DNA of 64,000 nucleotides, taken from assembly GCF_000520515.1 (NCBI RefSeq), contig NZ_KI914748.1, forward strand, positions 16,799 through 80,798, in the 5' to 3' direction. Shown in pieces: positions 11,429 to 20,977 of the stretch (its first letter is position 1; each line of letters begins with the position of its first letter). Source of the stretch: Arthrobacter sp. H20. GTDB lineage: Bacteria; Actinomycetota; Actinomycetes; Actinomycetales; Micrococcaceae. The notes beneath the pieces were generated by a model. It had not been told where the DNA came from. It ran no database searches and saw nothing but the letters and a program-made list of their open reading frames with translations. A program made the position numbers and the translations under genes.

Positions 11429-12342
11429 CCCGGCGCCTGGTCAGTCCACGCGGCAGATACCTTGACGGCATCCAGGTTGGGCCCGACGTCGTGCACGCGA
11501 ACGCCCCAGGCACCGTTCGCAGCGGCCAGCGCCGAGACGGCAACTGTTGCGTGGTCCCGTTCCTGCGGAGCAGCTGCTTTACCAGCGGAGGTCAGCAGAG
11601 TTCCCAGGAACCGCTTGCGTGAGGCGCCGATCAAGACCCGATGACCGAGCGTATTGAGCCGGTTAATGGCGCGCAGAATCGACCAGTTGTGATCTTCGTT
11701 CTTGGCGAACCCGAGGCCGGGATCAAGGATGATCAGGCTGGGATCGACCCCTGCTGAGACGAAAGCATCCCGCACGCGGCTCATCTCGGTGATGACTTCC
11801 TCGACCACATTCTCGTACTGGGCCAGTGAGCCCATGGTTGCAGCGGTGCCGCGACGGTGCAACAGAACGTAGGGCACTTTCCGTTCGGCGATCAGGGCGG
11901 GCATCGCCGGGTCAAAATCCAGCCCCGATACGTCATTGACCACTGCTGCGCCAGCATCGATGGCTTTCGCGGCAGTTGAAGCGTGCATGGTGTCCACACT
12001 GATGAGGGCGCCGGCCTTCACCAATGCCTTGACCACCGGCAGGATCCGCTGTTGTTCCTCATCGGGGAGAGTCAGGTCAGCGTTGGGGCGGGTTGACTCA
12101 CCGCCCACATCAATGATGTCCGCGCCGGCGTAATGCATCCTGAGGCCTTCAGCAATGGCCTCGTCGGAGCTCCCGAACCGTCCGCCGTCGCTGAAGGAAT
12201 CTGGGGTGACGTTCAGCACACCCATGACCAGCGAGCGGTCAGTGGGGAGGTCTTTCAGGGTCTTCGCCACTTTGGAGACCCTGAGGACTGGTAGCGGTGA
12301 GGTCGCGGGCCCGGTTCCTGGCGCCGCAGCGAGTGAATCCAT
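11425..12342 (-). CDS. folP: dihydropteroate synthase
   Basis: FolP condenses the pterin pyrophosphate with p-aminobenzoate and is the sulfonamide target. Motifs in order are MGVLNVTPDSFSDGG (near residue 39), GGESTRPN, ISVDTMHAS, VVNDVSGL, the basic loop before ILDPGLGFAKN, and LIGASRKRFLG. The ATG at 12342 (MDSLAAAPG) is chosen because upstream in-frame starts would extend the protein into folE by 49 residues with no similarity to the family. At 305 residues it is slightly long because of an N-terminal extension of about 25 residues. It sits 14 bp after folE. Confidence 0.95.
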   Translation of the reverse strand: MDSLAAAPGTGPATSPLPVLRVSKVAKTLKDLPTDRSLVMGVLNVTPDSFSDGGRFGSSDEAIAEGLRMHYAGADIIDVGGESTRPNADLTLPDEEQQRILPVVKALVKAGALISVDTMHASTAAKAIDAGAAVVNDVSGLDFDPAMPALIAERKVPYVLLHRRGTAATMGSLAQYENVVEEVITEMSRVRDAFVSAGVDPSLIILDPGLGFAKNEDHNWSILRAINRLNTLGHRVLIGASRKRFLGTLLTSAGKAAAPQERDHATVAVSALAAANGAWGVRVHDVGPNLDAVKVSAAWTDQAPG

Positions 12343-12356
12343 CGGTATCTGGTGTC

Positions 12357-12974
12357 CTATCTTCCGAGTATCAGGCTCATGGCTTCGGCGCGGGTGGCGG
12401 GATCGCGCACCTGGCCGCGGACGGCTGATGTGACAGTTTTTGCTCCAGGCTTGCGCACTCCACGCATGGACATACACATGTGTTCGCATTCGATAACCAC
12501 AATGGCACCCTTTGGCTGAAGATGCGTCATGAGGGCCTCGACAATCTGGGTGGTGAGGCGCTCCTGCACCTGGGGTCGACGCGCGAAGACCTCGACGAGG
12601 CGAGCCAGCTTGCTCAGCCCGGTGACCCGCCCTTCCGCCGACGGGATGTACCCGATGTGCGCAGACCCGTGGAACGGTACGAGGTGGTGTTCACAGGTGG
12701 AGTAGAAAGGGATGTCTTTGACCAGGACAAGTTCTTCATGATCAATCTGGAACGTGGTTGAAAGGATCTCAGCGGGGTCTTGGTGCAGCCCCGCAAAGAA
12801 CTCGGCGTACGCCCTCGCCACCCGTTTGGGGGTCTCCACCAGCCCATCCCTGTCGGGGTCCTCCCCAATGGCCGCAAGAATTTCTCTCACTGCCCGCTGG
12901 ATCCGTGGCTGGTCTACCGGCGAGCCTGCAGCCTTGAGAGCCGCCGAGAACACCTCATCGTCAAAATCCGTCAC
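12357..12974 (-). CDS. folE: GTP cyclohydrolase I
   Basis: FolE opens GTP to dihydroneopterin triphosphate, the first step of folate synthesis. The 205 residues include the zinc and catalytic motif [12 protein letters not shown] (about residues 99-110) with Cys and His ligands, the central [20 protein letters not shown] segment split by a bend, and the second Cys in [16 protein letters not shown] at 12974 is chosen because AGGA lies 8 nt upstream; a GTG eleven codons earlier has no such site. It follows ftsH directly, so proteostasis and folate genes appear to share a transcript. Confidence 0.95.
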   Translation of the reverse strand: MTDFDDEVFSAALKAAGSPVDQPRIQRAVREILAAIGEDPDRDGLVETPKRVARAYAEFFAGLHQDPAEILSTTFQIDHEELVLVKDIPFYSTCEHHLVPFHGSAHIGYIPSAEGRVTGLSKLARLVEVFARRPQVQERLTTQIVEALMTHLQPKGAIVVIECEHMCMSMRGVRKPGAKTVTSAVRGQVRDPATRAEAMSLILGR

Positions 12975-13010
12975 TGGACCAATCCTACGCGGTGCCTGCC
13001 CTGCCACGGG

Positions 13011-15083
13011 CTAGGGCTGGGAACCTTCGGCGCCGCCTGTGCCCCGGGACCCCTCCCCTGACTCTGGGGAGGGTAGCTCGGTGTCGTGGACATCGAAGTC
13101 GCCAACGATCTGCGCATCGGCTATCTGGTCCTGCGGTGCGACAGTTTCGGGCGCGGGTTCGCCGGCTACATTGGCTTCCTCACGTTCCTTCTTGGAGACT
13201 ACCGGCGGCAGGGCATGAACTGGCCGTGAATCCTTTGAGAGCCAGACGTCGCGGATGTCGCGCTTGCGGATCTCGGTGAATACCTCGGCGATTTCCGCCT
13301 GGTTCAGGGTCTCCCGTTCCAGCAACTCCAGCGCGACGCGGTCCAGTACGTCACGGTTCTCGGTGAGGATTTCATACGCCTCGTCATGGGCGTTGTCGAT
13401 CAGCCGACGGATCTCCTCATCGACGATGTAGGCGATGTGGTCCGAATAGTTCCGTTCGTGGCCCATATCCCGGCCGAGGAACGGCTCGCCACCGCCCTGG
13501 CCGACCTTGACCGAGCCGATCCGTTCGCTCATGCCGTACTGGGTGACCATCTTTCGCGCGGTTGCAGTTGCCTTCTCAATATCATTGGACGCACCGGTGG
13601 ACGGGTCATGGAACACAATCTCCTCCGCGACCCGGCCGCCCATGGCGTATGCCAGCTGGTCGAGCAGCTCGTTGCGGGTAATCGAGTACTTGTCGTCGCT
13701 GGGCAGCACCATTGTGTACCCGAGCGCGCGGCCACGCGGCAGGATGGTGACCTTGGTAACCGGGTCAGTGTTCCGCAGTGCTGCAGCAACCAGTGCGTGC
13801 CCGCCTTCGTGATAGGCAGTGATCTTGCGCTCCAGCTCCTTCATCACCCGGCTGCGCTTCTGGGGCCCGGCGATCACTCGGTCAATTGATTCGTCGAGGG
13901 CGCGGTCGTCGATCAACTGGGCATTTGACCGTGCGGTGAGTAGTGCAGCCTCGTTGAGGACGTTCGCCAGATCGGCGCCGGTAAATCCGGGGGTCTTCTT
14001 GGCCACTGAGCGGAGGTCAACATCGGGTGCCATGGGCTTGCCCTGAGAGTGAACCGTTAGGATGTGCTCCCGGCCCAGCATGTCGGGGGCCTCTACTCCG
14101 ATTTGCCTGTCGAAACGCCCGGGCCGCAGGAGTGCTGGGTCAAGGACGTCGGGTCGGTTGGTTGCTGCAATGAGGATGACGTTCGAGGTGGCATCAAAGC
14201 CGTCCATCTCAACCAGGAGCTGGTTGAGCGTCTGTTCCCGCTCATCGTTGCCGCCGCCAACGCCAGCGCCACGGTGGCGACCGACCGCGTCGATCTCGTC
14301 GACGAAGATGATCGCCGGGGCGTTCGCCTTCGCTTGCTCGAATAGATCGCGCACACGGGAAGCGCCAACGCCGACGAACATCTCGACGAAGTCTGACCCG
14401 GAGATCGAGTAGAACGGCACTCCCGCTTCACCAGCCACTGCTCGTGCCAGCAGGGTTTTACCGGTACCCGGTGGGCCATACAGGAGGACGCCCTTTGGTA
14501 TTTTGGCGCCGAGTGCCTGGAATTTAGCTGGTTCCTGGAGGAATTCCTTGATTTCGTGGAGTTCCTCAACCGCTTCGTCAGCGCCGGCCACGTCGTTAAA
14601 CGTGACCTGGGGCATGTCCTTCGATACCAGCTTTGCCTTGGACTTGCCGAACTGCATCACCTTCGATCCGCCGCCCTGCATCCGGGAGAGCAGGAACCAG
14701 AAGATGGCACCGATGATCAGGAGGGGTAGCAGGAGTCCGAGCAGGCCGGTGAACCAGTTGCTTTCAGCAGGCTGGTCGGTGAAGCCATCGACGTCGGAGG
14801 TGTTGATCGCTGCCACGACGTCCTCGGCACGGGCAGTGCTGAAGAAGAACTGGACACTGCGGCCCATATCCTCGTAGTCGTCGCGCAGGGTGAGGTCCAC
14901 CCGCTGATCGCCGTCGTAGATCTTCGCCTGTTCCACCTGGTTGTCGTTCAGGAGGTCGAGGCCCACGTTGGTATCCACCCGCGAGCTACTGGTGCTGAAC
15001 AGGTTGGGCAGGATGATCAGCAGCGCCACGACCGCGAGCACAATCCAGAAGATGGGCCCCTTGAAAAGGTTCTTAAATTTCAT
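13011..15083 (-). CDS. ftsH: ATP-dependent zinc metalloprotease FtsH
   Basis: FtsH is a membrane-anchored hexameric AAA protease that removes misassembled membrane and short-lived regulatory proteins. The 690 residues show two membrane helices (about 10-27 and 107-126), the AAA module with Walker [12 protein letters not shown] near 204, Walker [12 protein letters not shown], the arginine-finger region [10 protein letters not shown], and the M41 site HEGGHALV near 424. The C-terminal 70 residues are acidic and variable. The ATG at 15083 (MKFKNLFKG) fits the family; the upstream in-frame start lacks similarity. Confidence 0.97.
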   Translation of the reverse strand: MKFKNLFKGPIFWIVLAVVALLIILPNLFSTSSSRVDTNVGLDLLNDNQVEQAKIYDGDQRVDLTLRDDYEDMGRSVQFFFSTARAEDVVAAINTSDVDGFTDQPAESNWFTGLLGLLLPLLIIGAIFWFLLSRMQGGGSKVMQFGKSKAKLVSKDMPQVTFNDVAGADEAVEELHEIKEFLQEPAKFQALGAKIPKGVLLYGPPGTGKTLLARAVAGEAGVPFYSISGSDFVEMFVGVGASRVRDLFEQAKANAPAIIFVDEIDAVGRHRGAGVGGGNDEREQTLNQLLVEMDGFDATSNVILIAATNRPDVLDPALLRPGRFDRQIGVEAPDMLGREHILTVHSQGKPMAPDVDLRSVAKKTPGFTGADLANVLNEAALLTARSNAQLIDDRALDESIDRVIAGPQKRSRVMKELERKITAYHEGGHALVAAALRNTDPVTKVTILPRGRALGYTMVLPSDDKYSITRNELLDQLAYAMGGRVAEEIVFHDPSTGASNDIEKATATARKMVTQYGMSERIGSVKVGQGGGEPFLGRDMGHERNYSDHIAYIVDEEIRRLIDNAHDEAYEILTENRDVLDRVALELLERETLNQAEIAEVFTEIRKRDIRDVWLSKDSRPVHALPPVVSKKEREEANVAGEPAPETVAPQDQIADAQIVGDFDVHDTELPSPESGEGSRGTGGAEGSQP

Positions 15084-15271
15084 GCGTCTCAGGGCTTCGA
15101 GACCCTGTCCCTCCTGCTTAACGAGCCAATATCGCGGCGTTGCGCGGTCGGCGCGCAACGGAAGCTACACAAGCTTTACACCGTCTGCACACAACCACGC
15201 ACCAAATCACGCATAAGTTCCCTATGGGCGGACAGATTTCGTCAGCGCCCTAGCCCCGGGGTGGCGAGGCC

Positions 15272-15823
15272 TTACTCGTAAACGTGCGGCGCGAGAGTAC
15301 CGATGAAGTCGAGGTTGCGGTACTTTTCAGCAAAGTCCAGACCGTATCCGACGACGAACTCGTTCGGGATGTTGTAGCCGACGTACTTGACATCGATGCT
15401 GACTTTCGCGGCCTCGGGCTTCTGCAGCAGGGTACAGATCTCGACTGACGCCGGTCCGCGGGACTGCAGGTTGGACTTCAGCCAGGAGAGGGTCAGCCCT
15501 GAATCGATAATGTCTTCGACTATGAGTACGTGCTTGCCCATCAGATCGGTTTCGAGGTCCTTGAGGATGCGCACCACCCCCGATGACTGAGTCCCTGATC
15601 CGTAGGAGGACACCGCCATCCAATCCATGGTCACGTGGGAATGGAGAGCCCGTGCCAGGTCAGCCATGATCATCACTGCGCCTTTCAGCACACCCACGAT
15701 CAGGATCTCCCGGCCGGCGTAGTCAGCGTCGATCTGCGCCGCCAACTCAGCTACCCGCTTCTGGATTTCCTCTTTCGTGTAGAGAACATGCTTGAGGTCG
15801 TCATGGACGTCCTGTGAATCCAC
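15272..15823 (-). CDS. hpt: hypoxanthine phosphoribosyltransferase
   Basis: Hpt salvages hypoxanthine and guanine with PRPP. The 183-residue protein has the PRPP-binding loop HVLIVEDIIDSGLTL near residue 95 and the purine-site segment VGYNIPNEFVVGYGLDFAE near the end. The GTG at 15823 is chosen because AGGAG lies 6 nt upstream and because it gives the family length; an ATG 27 codons earlier lies deep in tilS. It overlaps tilS by 23 bp, and ftsH follows after 188 bp, in the common actinobacterial order tilS-hpt-ftsH. Confidence 0.96.
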   Translation of the reverse strand: MDSQDVHDDLKHVLYTKEEIQKRVAELAAQIDADYAGREILIVGVLKGAVMIMADLARALHSHVTMDWMAVSSYGSGTQSSGVVRILKDLETDLMGKHVLIVEDIIDSGLTLSWLKSNLQSRGPASVEICTLLQKPEAAKVSIDVKYVGYNIPNEFVVGYGLDFAEKYRNLDFIGTLAPHVYE

Positions 15824-16907
15824 CAGTTGCTCCTGAAGGTTTGGATTGGGCGGCACCGACGGCTTGGGGAAGCGCGCGGTTGTTTCTAAAGATAAGACTG
15901 CCATAGCTTGGGTCCCCTTGGGGAACAGACTTCCCCCGCACCTGGCGGTGCACGCTCACGCCACCACCGAGCTGCACCGGCCCAGCGGATCCCCGGCGCT
16001 CGAGCAATGTCTCAGTCGCTCGGATTCTCTCAAAACTTGGTTGCTCCCCGCCCAGCCGGACCGCAGCCAGCGCCAGGACGCGTTGCCGCAGTGACGGCGG
16101 TAGTGACCTCAGTTCCTCTTCGGGAAGGAGGATCTCGGCGCCGTCGATCACGTGAAGCTGCTCATAGCTTTCCTGGCTCAGCCGATCCAGGTAGTCAGCA
16201 TCCTGCGCCAGGATGCGGGAGGTGCGATACAGCGCACGGGCCACACCGGGTCCCAGTTGGTCCTCCAGATAGGGCAGCACCATCGTCCTGACCCGGGAGC
16301 GGGCGAAGCTGGGATCCGAGTTGGACGGGTCATGCCACGGCTCGAGGCCCTCGAACCGGCAGATCTCGACCGTTTCTTCCCGTCGTAGCCCCAGGAAAGG
16401 CCGCAGATATAGACCACGCTGCGCTGGCATTCCGGCAAGGGACCTGGTGCCTGATCCACGAGCGAGGCCCAGCAGCACCTGTTCAGCCTGATCATCGAGC
16501 GTGTGGCCGAGCAGGACGGCCGACGCGCCCAGCTCGGCGGCAGCGACGTCCAGTTCGTCGAAGCGGGCGGCCCGCGCCGCCGCTTCGGGGCCCCTCCCCC
16601 GGCCATCGACTGTGACAGCACGAACGCTTACAGGTTCCAGTCCCAGCTCAGTTAGTGTTCGTGCTGCCCGCCCGGCGACGGAAGTGCTGCCGGGTTGCAG
16701 CCCATGATCCACCACTACCGCACCCACCCGGTAGTTGCCCGAGCGGGCCAGATGAGCGGCGACTGACGCCAGAGCAAGCGAATCAGGGCCCCCACTACAT
16801 GCGACCAGAATCAGCGAGCCCGTCGGAGCGGTGCTCGCTGCCAGGGCATGTCGAAGCAGATTCCTCGCGTTGCCTACCACCGGGCTGAGCCGCGGCCGCC
16901 TAACCAC
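15801..16907 (-). CDS. tilS: tRNA(Ile)-lysidine synthase
   Basis: TilS modifies C34 of tRNA-Ile(CAU) to lysidine so that it reads AUA. The N-type ATP pyrophosphatase loop is visible as VACSGGPDSLALA near residue 29, followed by VVDHGLQPGS and LGHTLDDQAEQVLLGLARGSG. About 368 residues is short but normal for actinobacteria, which often lack part of the C-terminal domain. The start is uncertain: GTG at 16907 overlaps the upstream gene by 8 bp, and GTG at 16880 is an alternative; neither has a good ribosome site. Confidence 0.93.
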   Translation of the reverse strand: MVRRPRLSPVVGNARNLLRHALAASTAPTGSLILVACSGGPDSLALASVAAHLARSGNYRVGAVVVDHGLQPGSTSVAGRAARTLTELGLEPVSVRAVTVDGRGRGPEAAARAARFDELDVAAAELGASAVLLGHTLDDQAEQVLLGLARGSGTRSLAGMPAQRGLYLRPFLGLRREETVEICRFEGLEPWHDPSNSDPSFARSRVRTMVLPYLEDQLGPGVARALYRTSRILAQDADYLDRLSQESYEQLHVIDGAEILLPEEELRSLPPSLRQRVLALAAVRLGGEQPSFERIRATETLLERRGSAGPVQLGGGVSVHRQVRGKSVPQGDPSYGSLIFRNNRALPQAVGAAQSKPSGATGGFTGRP

Positions 16908-18060
16908 CGTTGTGCAGTCCCATTCGGGTGATCCACTTGTCGGGGGCGTGGATCTCCTCCTCGGTGGGAAGGTTCTCAGCGCTGGTCCACACACTGTTGA
17001 ACCCCTCCATGCCCGCGCGGTCCACCACGCGGCGCACAAACCGTGCCCCATCGCTGTACTGCCGCATCTTCGCATCGAGCCCCAGTAGCCGCCTGAGGAA
17101 TTTCTCAACCGGCCCGCGGGACTTGCCACGAGCGTTGAAGCGGCGGCGGATGGTTTTGACGCTTGGCACAATACTGGAGTCGACGGCATCCATCACTACG
17201 TTCGCGTGCCCTTCAAGCAGGCTCATCACGGCGGTGAGGTGGGACATTCTCGCCTTGTCCTGCGGGTCCTGCAGCAGGGAGAGGATCCCGAGATCGTTGT
17301 CGCTCTTCAGGCTGGTAGCGTCCAGGTCCGCGTCAGCTTTCGCTCCGGCACTGGTGAGGCCCTTGGCTGCTTTGGTCAGCCGTTCCGAGAGGCCTTCCGC
17401 CTTCTCAAGAAGCCCCTCACTGAGTTCGGAGATGTGCTGCAGCATGTGGTCCTTCAACCACGGTGCAGCTGCGAACTGCACCCGGTGGGTCTGCTCATGG
17501 AGGCACACCCACAACCGGAAGTCGGCTGGCTCAACGTTCAAGTCCCGCTCAACAGCAAGAATGTTGGGCGCTACCAACATCAGTCGCCCGCCCGTTCCGT
17601 TCTTGGCTGGGCCGAATGGATCATACTGCCCGAGGACCTTGGATGAGAGGAAGGCCAGGATGGCACCGAACTGGGCGCCTGTGACGGTTCCGCCCAGGGC
17701 AGCGCTGGCGGTTGTGAGCTGGTCCTGCTTGGTTCGAGCAAGATGCTCCAGCGCTGGGTTCATGAGCGCCTGGAAGCTTTGAGTGTTTGCTTTGGCCCAC
17801 GATGCCCTGTCCACAATCAGCAGGTCGGAGTCCCTTAGGTCCTTGGCTGCGTCAAGTCCGGTGATCTGGTGCACGTAGCCGATCGAGGCCTCGGCTGCTG
17901 CGCGGAGGTCTGCTACTGCCGCAGCAATCTCGCGCTCACTTAGTTGGGGCCCCGCAGGTGTGAGTTTCGCGGCGGTGGACGCCGCGAGGTCCCAGTTGAT
18001 GAGCTGCGCCGGAACCTTGTGCCGGACGGTGGACGGAAGGTTGCTCTCCATGGGGTCCAT
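16900..18060 (-). CDS. DUF2342-type zinc-dependent metalloprotease
   Basis: The 386 residues contain the zincin motif HEQTHRVQF near residue 188 and a downstream glutamate segment MSLLEGHANVVMD near 280, a likely third ligand, which is the pattern of the actinobacterial DUF2342 metalloprotease family. Its physiological substrate is unknown; the family lies beside tilS, hpt and dacB in many genomes. No signal peptide is visible, so it should act in the cytosol. Two ATGs (18060 and 18051) are possible starts, and no strong ribosome site distinguishes them. It follows dacB by 31 bp. Confidence 0.85.
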   Translation of the reverse strand: MDPMESNLPSTVRHKVPAQLINWDLAASTAAKLTPAGPQLSEREIAAAVADLRAAAEASIGYVHQITGLDAAKDLRDSDLLIVDRASWAKANTQSFQALMNPALEHLARTKQDQLTTASAALGGTVTGAQFGAILAFLSSKVLGQYDPFGPAKNGTGGRLMLVAPNILAVERDLNVEPADFRLWVCLHEQTHRVQFAAAPWLKDHMLQHISELSEGLLEKAEGLSERLTKAAKGLTSAGAKADADLDATSLKSDNDLGILSLLQDPQDKARMSHLTAVMSLLEGHANVVMDAVDSSIVPSVKTIRRRFNARGKSRGPVEKFLRRLLGLDAKMRQYSDGARFVRRVVDRAGMEGFNSVWTSAENLPTEEEIHAPDKWITRMGLHNGG

Positions 18061-18091
18061 TCGATCACACTAGCCTGTGAACAAGCGGCAA

Positions 18092-19528
18092 CTATCGGCA
18101 GCCACACCTCGCCAGGGCCGCGGCGGCCCGGTCGATCGCTGTGCGCGCCGCTACGGTGTTGCCGTCAAGCCCTCCCGCCATGAAGGAGAACACGAGCAGC
18201 CGGCCATCGGTAGTCACCACGTAGCCGGTGAGAGCGGTCACCGCGTTGAGTGTTCCCGTTTTGGCCCTGACCAGACCGGCGCCACTCGCTGCAGGGCCCT
18301 GCAGCTCGTACCTGTCCTGCAGGGTCCCTGAGAGACCGGCTATCGGCAGACCGTTCAGGATCGAAACCAGCCCCGGCTCCTCGGAAACTGCCAACGCGCG
18401 CACCAGGGCAGCCAGTTGAGCGGGTGAGACCTCGTTCCGGGGCGACAGCCCCGCCGCATCACTGACCACCAGGCCCTCCCCTGGCACCTCCAGCTGGCCA
18501 ACGGCGCTCTCAATCGTTTCGGTAGCGCCCCCGAACGATGCGGGCTGACCGCTGGCTCGTGCCGCTAGTCGAGCAAGTGTTTCGGCCAGGTAGTTGTCGC
18601 TGGTCAGCAACATATGTTCCACCTGTTGCTCGACAGTTGCCGACTCGACGCCGGCGAGCTGAATGGCGTCGCCATCGAGCGCAGGCGATCGGATTACCTC
18701 CGCTCCAACTTCCACGCCGAGTTCACTGCCGGCTACGACCACCGCCTCCCGGAACACTGCCGCGGCATGGAGCGCAGCGTCTGGCGACCGCGGCCCTCTC
18801 GATGCTGCTTCATCGCGCCATGATGAATTGATTGCCAATGGATAGATGGGAGCTATCTCGCCAGCATTCACATCCCCCGCGAGCCACCCGGCGTTGAGCG
18901 TTGGGCCGATAAACAGGGTGTCGTCCAGCAGGATGTTAAACGGGCCGTCAGCTGGATCCAGTGCGTCGACGGTTTCCTCGGCAAGGCTCTGCAGACCGGC
19001 ATGGCCAACCACCGCGCCCGAGTCCGATTCTCCCGAGGAGAGCAAAACATCACCACCGGCCACCAGAACCAGCTCGTTGGCGAGTTCTCCGGCAACCACT
19101 GTTGTCTCGAACCGTCGCCCCGGGTCAAGCTTGCTCATGACCGCTGCGGCGGTGAGCAGCTTCTGGTTCGATGCTGGCAGTTGCTGATTGCCCGAGCCAT
19201 CATCGAAGAGGACGTCCCCCGAAGCGGCGTCGACCACCACTCCCGAGAGGACACCCGACCCCTCGAACCTCAGCTCGGCGTGGAGGGCTGAGGTAAGAAG
19301 GGCGGGGTTGGGCAGCGGAGCTGCTGGATCGAGGGCTGCCACCTGTGCAGGTGGGGTGAGCCCGACCGGGGGCAATTGACGTTCGTCAGCCGGGGGCTCA
19401 GGAATCGGCTCTGGCTGCTCCAGGGACCGAACCACCACCGGCACAACGGCAAACCCAAGGGGTACCGCGAGACTGGCGAACACGGCAACGAGCAGACCGA
19501 CCGTGATAACACGGGCACTACGAAGCAT
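18092..19528 (-). CDS. dacB: D-alanyl-D-alanine carboxypeptidase/endopeptidase, PBP4 family (S13)
   Basis: This low-molecular-weight penicillin-binding protein trims or cuts peptidoglycan cross-bridges outside the membrane. The three active-site motifs are present in order: SxxK as PASNQKLLT (about residue 119), SxN as LTSDNYLAE (about 311), and KTG as VRAKTGTLN (about 424). An N-terminal hydrophobic segment (residues 7-30) is a signal peptide or anchor, followed by a proline-rich linker. At 478 residues it fits the S13 family. It is the first gene of the long minus-strand run and is divergent from ppa. Confidence 0.94.
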   Translation of the reverse strand: MLRSARVITVGLLVAVFASLAVPLGFAVVPVVVRSLEQPEPIPEPPADERQLPPVGLTPPAQVAALDPAAPLPNPALLTSALHAELRFEGSGVLSGVVVDAASGDVLFDDGSGNQQLPASNQKLLTAAAVMSKLDPGRRFETTVVAGELANELVLVAGGDVLLSSGESDSGAVVGHAGLQSLAEETVDALDPADGPFNILLDDTLFIGPTLNAGWLAGDVNAGEIAPIYPLAINSSWRDEAASRGPRSPDAALHAAAVFREAVVVAGSELGVEVGAEVIRSPALDGDAIQLAGVESATVEQQVEHMLLTSDNYLAETLARLAARASGQPASFGGATETIESAVGQLEVPGEGLVVSDAAGLSPRNEVSPAQLAALVRALAVSEEPGLVSILNGLPIAGLSGTLQDRYELQGPAASGAGLVRAKTGTLNAVTALTGYVVTTDGRLLVFSFMAGGLDGNTVAARTAIDRAAAALARCGCR

Positions 19529-19671
19529 ACAGGTCCCCCAATCGGTAGCCGGTCGAACTGGTTCGAACCCACGGGATGCGCCCCAAACCTATATGTTTAA
19601 GATTAGACCGATGCGGCTGCCACTGGAGCATACCGCCGCGCCCTGCCCACAGGATTCCACAGGAGAGTGCC

Positions 19672-20238
19672 ATGAACCTCGACGTCACCATCGAGATCCC
19701 CAAAGGATCACGCGTCAAATACGAAATTGACCACGAGACGCACCGGCTGCGCCTGGACCGTGTGCTCTTCACCTCCATGCAGTACCCCACCCACTACGGC
19801 TACTTCGAGAACACCCTCGGCGAGGACGGCGATCCGCTGGACGCCATGGTGATGCTGCAGGATTTCGATCTGATTCCGGGCGTGCTGGTTGAGTCCCGCC
19901 CCATCGGCGTTTTCAACATGACTGACGACGGCGGCGGTGACGCCAAGGTCCTCTGCGTCCCCACGGACCCGCGGTTCAACCACATCAAGGACCTTTCCGA
20001 TGTGTCGCCATTCCTCCTTGAGGAGATCAAGCACTTCTTTGAGCGGTACAAGGACCTGGAGCCCGGCAAGTGGGTCGAAGCCGCCGACTGGGCTGATCGC
20101 GAAGCTGCCGAAGCTGAAGTAGAAGCCTCGCTGAAGCGTTTCCAGCAGCTCGGCGAACAGCGGGAAGAGGACGAGCCGCAGGGCCGTGACGTCGACGCTG
20201 ACGTCGACAACGCCACCACCATCTCGCAGGACCGCTAG
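19672..20238 (+). CDS. ppa: inorganic pyrophosphatase (family I)
   Basis: Ppa hydrolyses pyrophosphate and so drives biosynthetic reactions. The family signature DGDPLDAMV near residue 54 carries the metal-binding aspartates, preceded by [17 protein letters not shown] lies just before the ATG at 19672. The protein is 188 residues, about 20 longer than the usual bacterial enzyme because of a charged C-terminal tail rich in E and D after residue 160. It is divergently transcribed from dacB over 143 bp. Confidence 0.96.
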   Translation: MNLDVTIEIPKGSRVKYEIDHETHRLRLDRVLFTSMQYPTHYGYFENTLGEDGDPLDAMVMLQDFDLIPGVLVESRPIGVFNMTDDGGGDAKVLCVPTDPRFNHIKDLSDVSPFLLEEIKHFFERYKDLEPGKWVEAADWADREAAEAEVEASLKRFQQLGEQREEDEPQGRDVDADVDNATTISQDR

Positions 20239-20253
20239 TTCAACCCCCATCAG

Positions 20254-20282
20254 TAAACAACGTTTATCGGTTGATTAAACCG
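20254..20282. promoter_or_regulatory. two adjacent small palindromes before the SatD-like gene
   Basis: TAAAC-AAC-GTTTA (20254-20266) and CGGTT-GATTA-AACCG (20268-20282) lie side by side 33-61 bp upstream of the SatD-like gene. Such paired symmetric sites would suit binding by a dimeric winged-helix protein, possibly the gene's own product. This is inference. Confidence 0.4.
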
Positions 20283-20314
20283 TTATGGAGCATGGCTTCG
20301 GGCATACTGAAGCC

Positions 20315-20977
20315 ATGCTCTACGTTTTGACGATCAATCAACGAGACTCCCGCGAAGTGGGGGACCTCGTCGCTGACCTGTTGCGTGGCCTGCGGCACAT
20401 CGAGACAGTTGTGCCATTCCAGCGTTCAACCGGTGATGAATTGCAGGGCGTCGTCGGTAGTGCCGCGACGGCAGTCGACGTCGCCCTTACGGCGCTCCGA
20501 CATCGCCGATGGCATGTCGGAATTGGCGTGGGTGGGGTCCACTCGCCAATTCCCGAGAATATTCTTGAAGCACAAGGCTACGGCCTGGTGTACGCGCGGC
20601 GGGCCGTCACCCGGGCCCAAAAGACCGGCGAGCGCATCCCCCTGGCTGTGGAGGGCCCCGATTCTGAGGTAGCGGCGGAGGCTGAGGCGGTCCTTCGCCT
20701 CCTGGGCCAGATTGTGTTCACCCGGACAGAGGCCGAGTGGAATGTCCTGGACCTCTTGACGCCAGGAGCCCGAGGACAGCAGAAACTGATTGCTGCCGAG
20801 TTGGGGATCACTACCCAGGCCGTCAGTAAGGCAGTGGTCAGGTCACACTGGGTTGAGGAATGGGCCACCCGGCCTGCCGCCGCCAGGCTCCTTGACCTCA
20901 CCGCAGGTCCAGTTGCGCTGCCGCCGTCGTCGCTGCCATATGAATCGAGCGCCGGCTCCTCACTCCTGCGGACCTAG
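20315..20977 (+). CDS. SatD-like protein with C-terminal helix-turn-helix
   Basis: The 220 residues begin MLYVLTINQRDSREVGD and resemble the SatD family, in which an N-terminal alpha/beta domain precedes a helix-turn-helix. The HTH is visible near residues 153-175 (LIAAELGITTQAVSKAVV). The function is not established; a nucleotide-sensing regulator is one possibility suggested by the fold. The ATG at 20315 is preferred over one ten codons earlier, which would lie in the palindromic promoter region. Its TAG stop shares the palindrome CTAG with the stop of the convergent HAD gene. Confidence 0.7.
   Translation: MLYVLTINQRDSREVGDLVADLLRGLRHIETVVPFQRSTGDELQGVVGSAATAVDVALTALRHRRWHVGIGVGGVHSPIPENILEAQGYGLVYARRAVTRAQKTGERIPLAVEGPDSEVAAEAEAVLRLLGQIVFTRTEAEWNVLDLLTPGARGQQKLIAAELGITTQAVSKAVVRSHWVEEWATRPAAARLLDLTAGPVALPPSSLPYESSAGSSLLRT

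Noticed and set aside
19540..19600. GGTTCGAACCC resembling a tRNA T-arm
   Set aside because: No acceptor stem, D-arm or anticodon arm can be folded around it.
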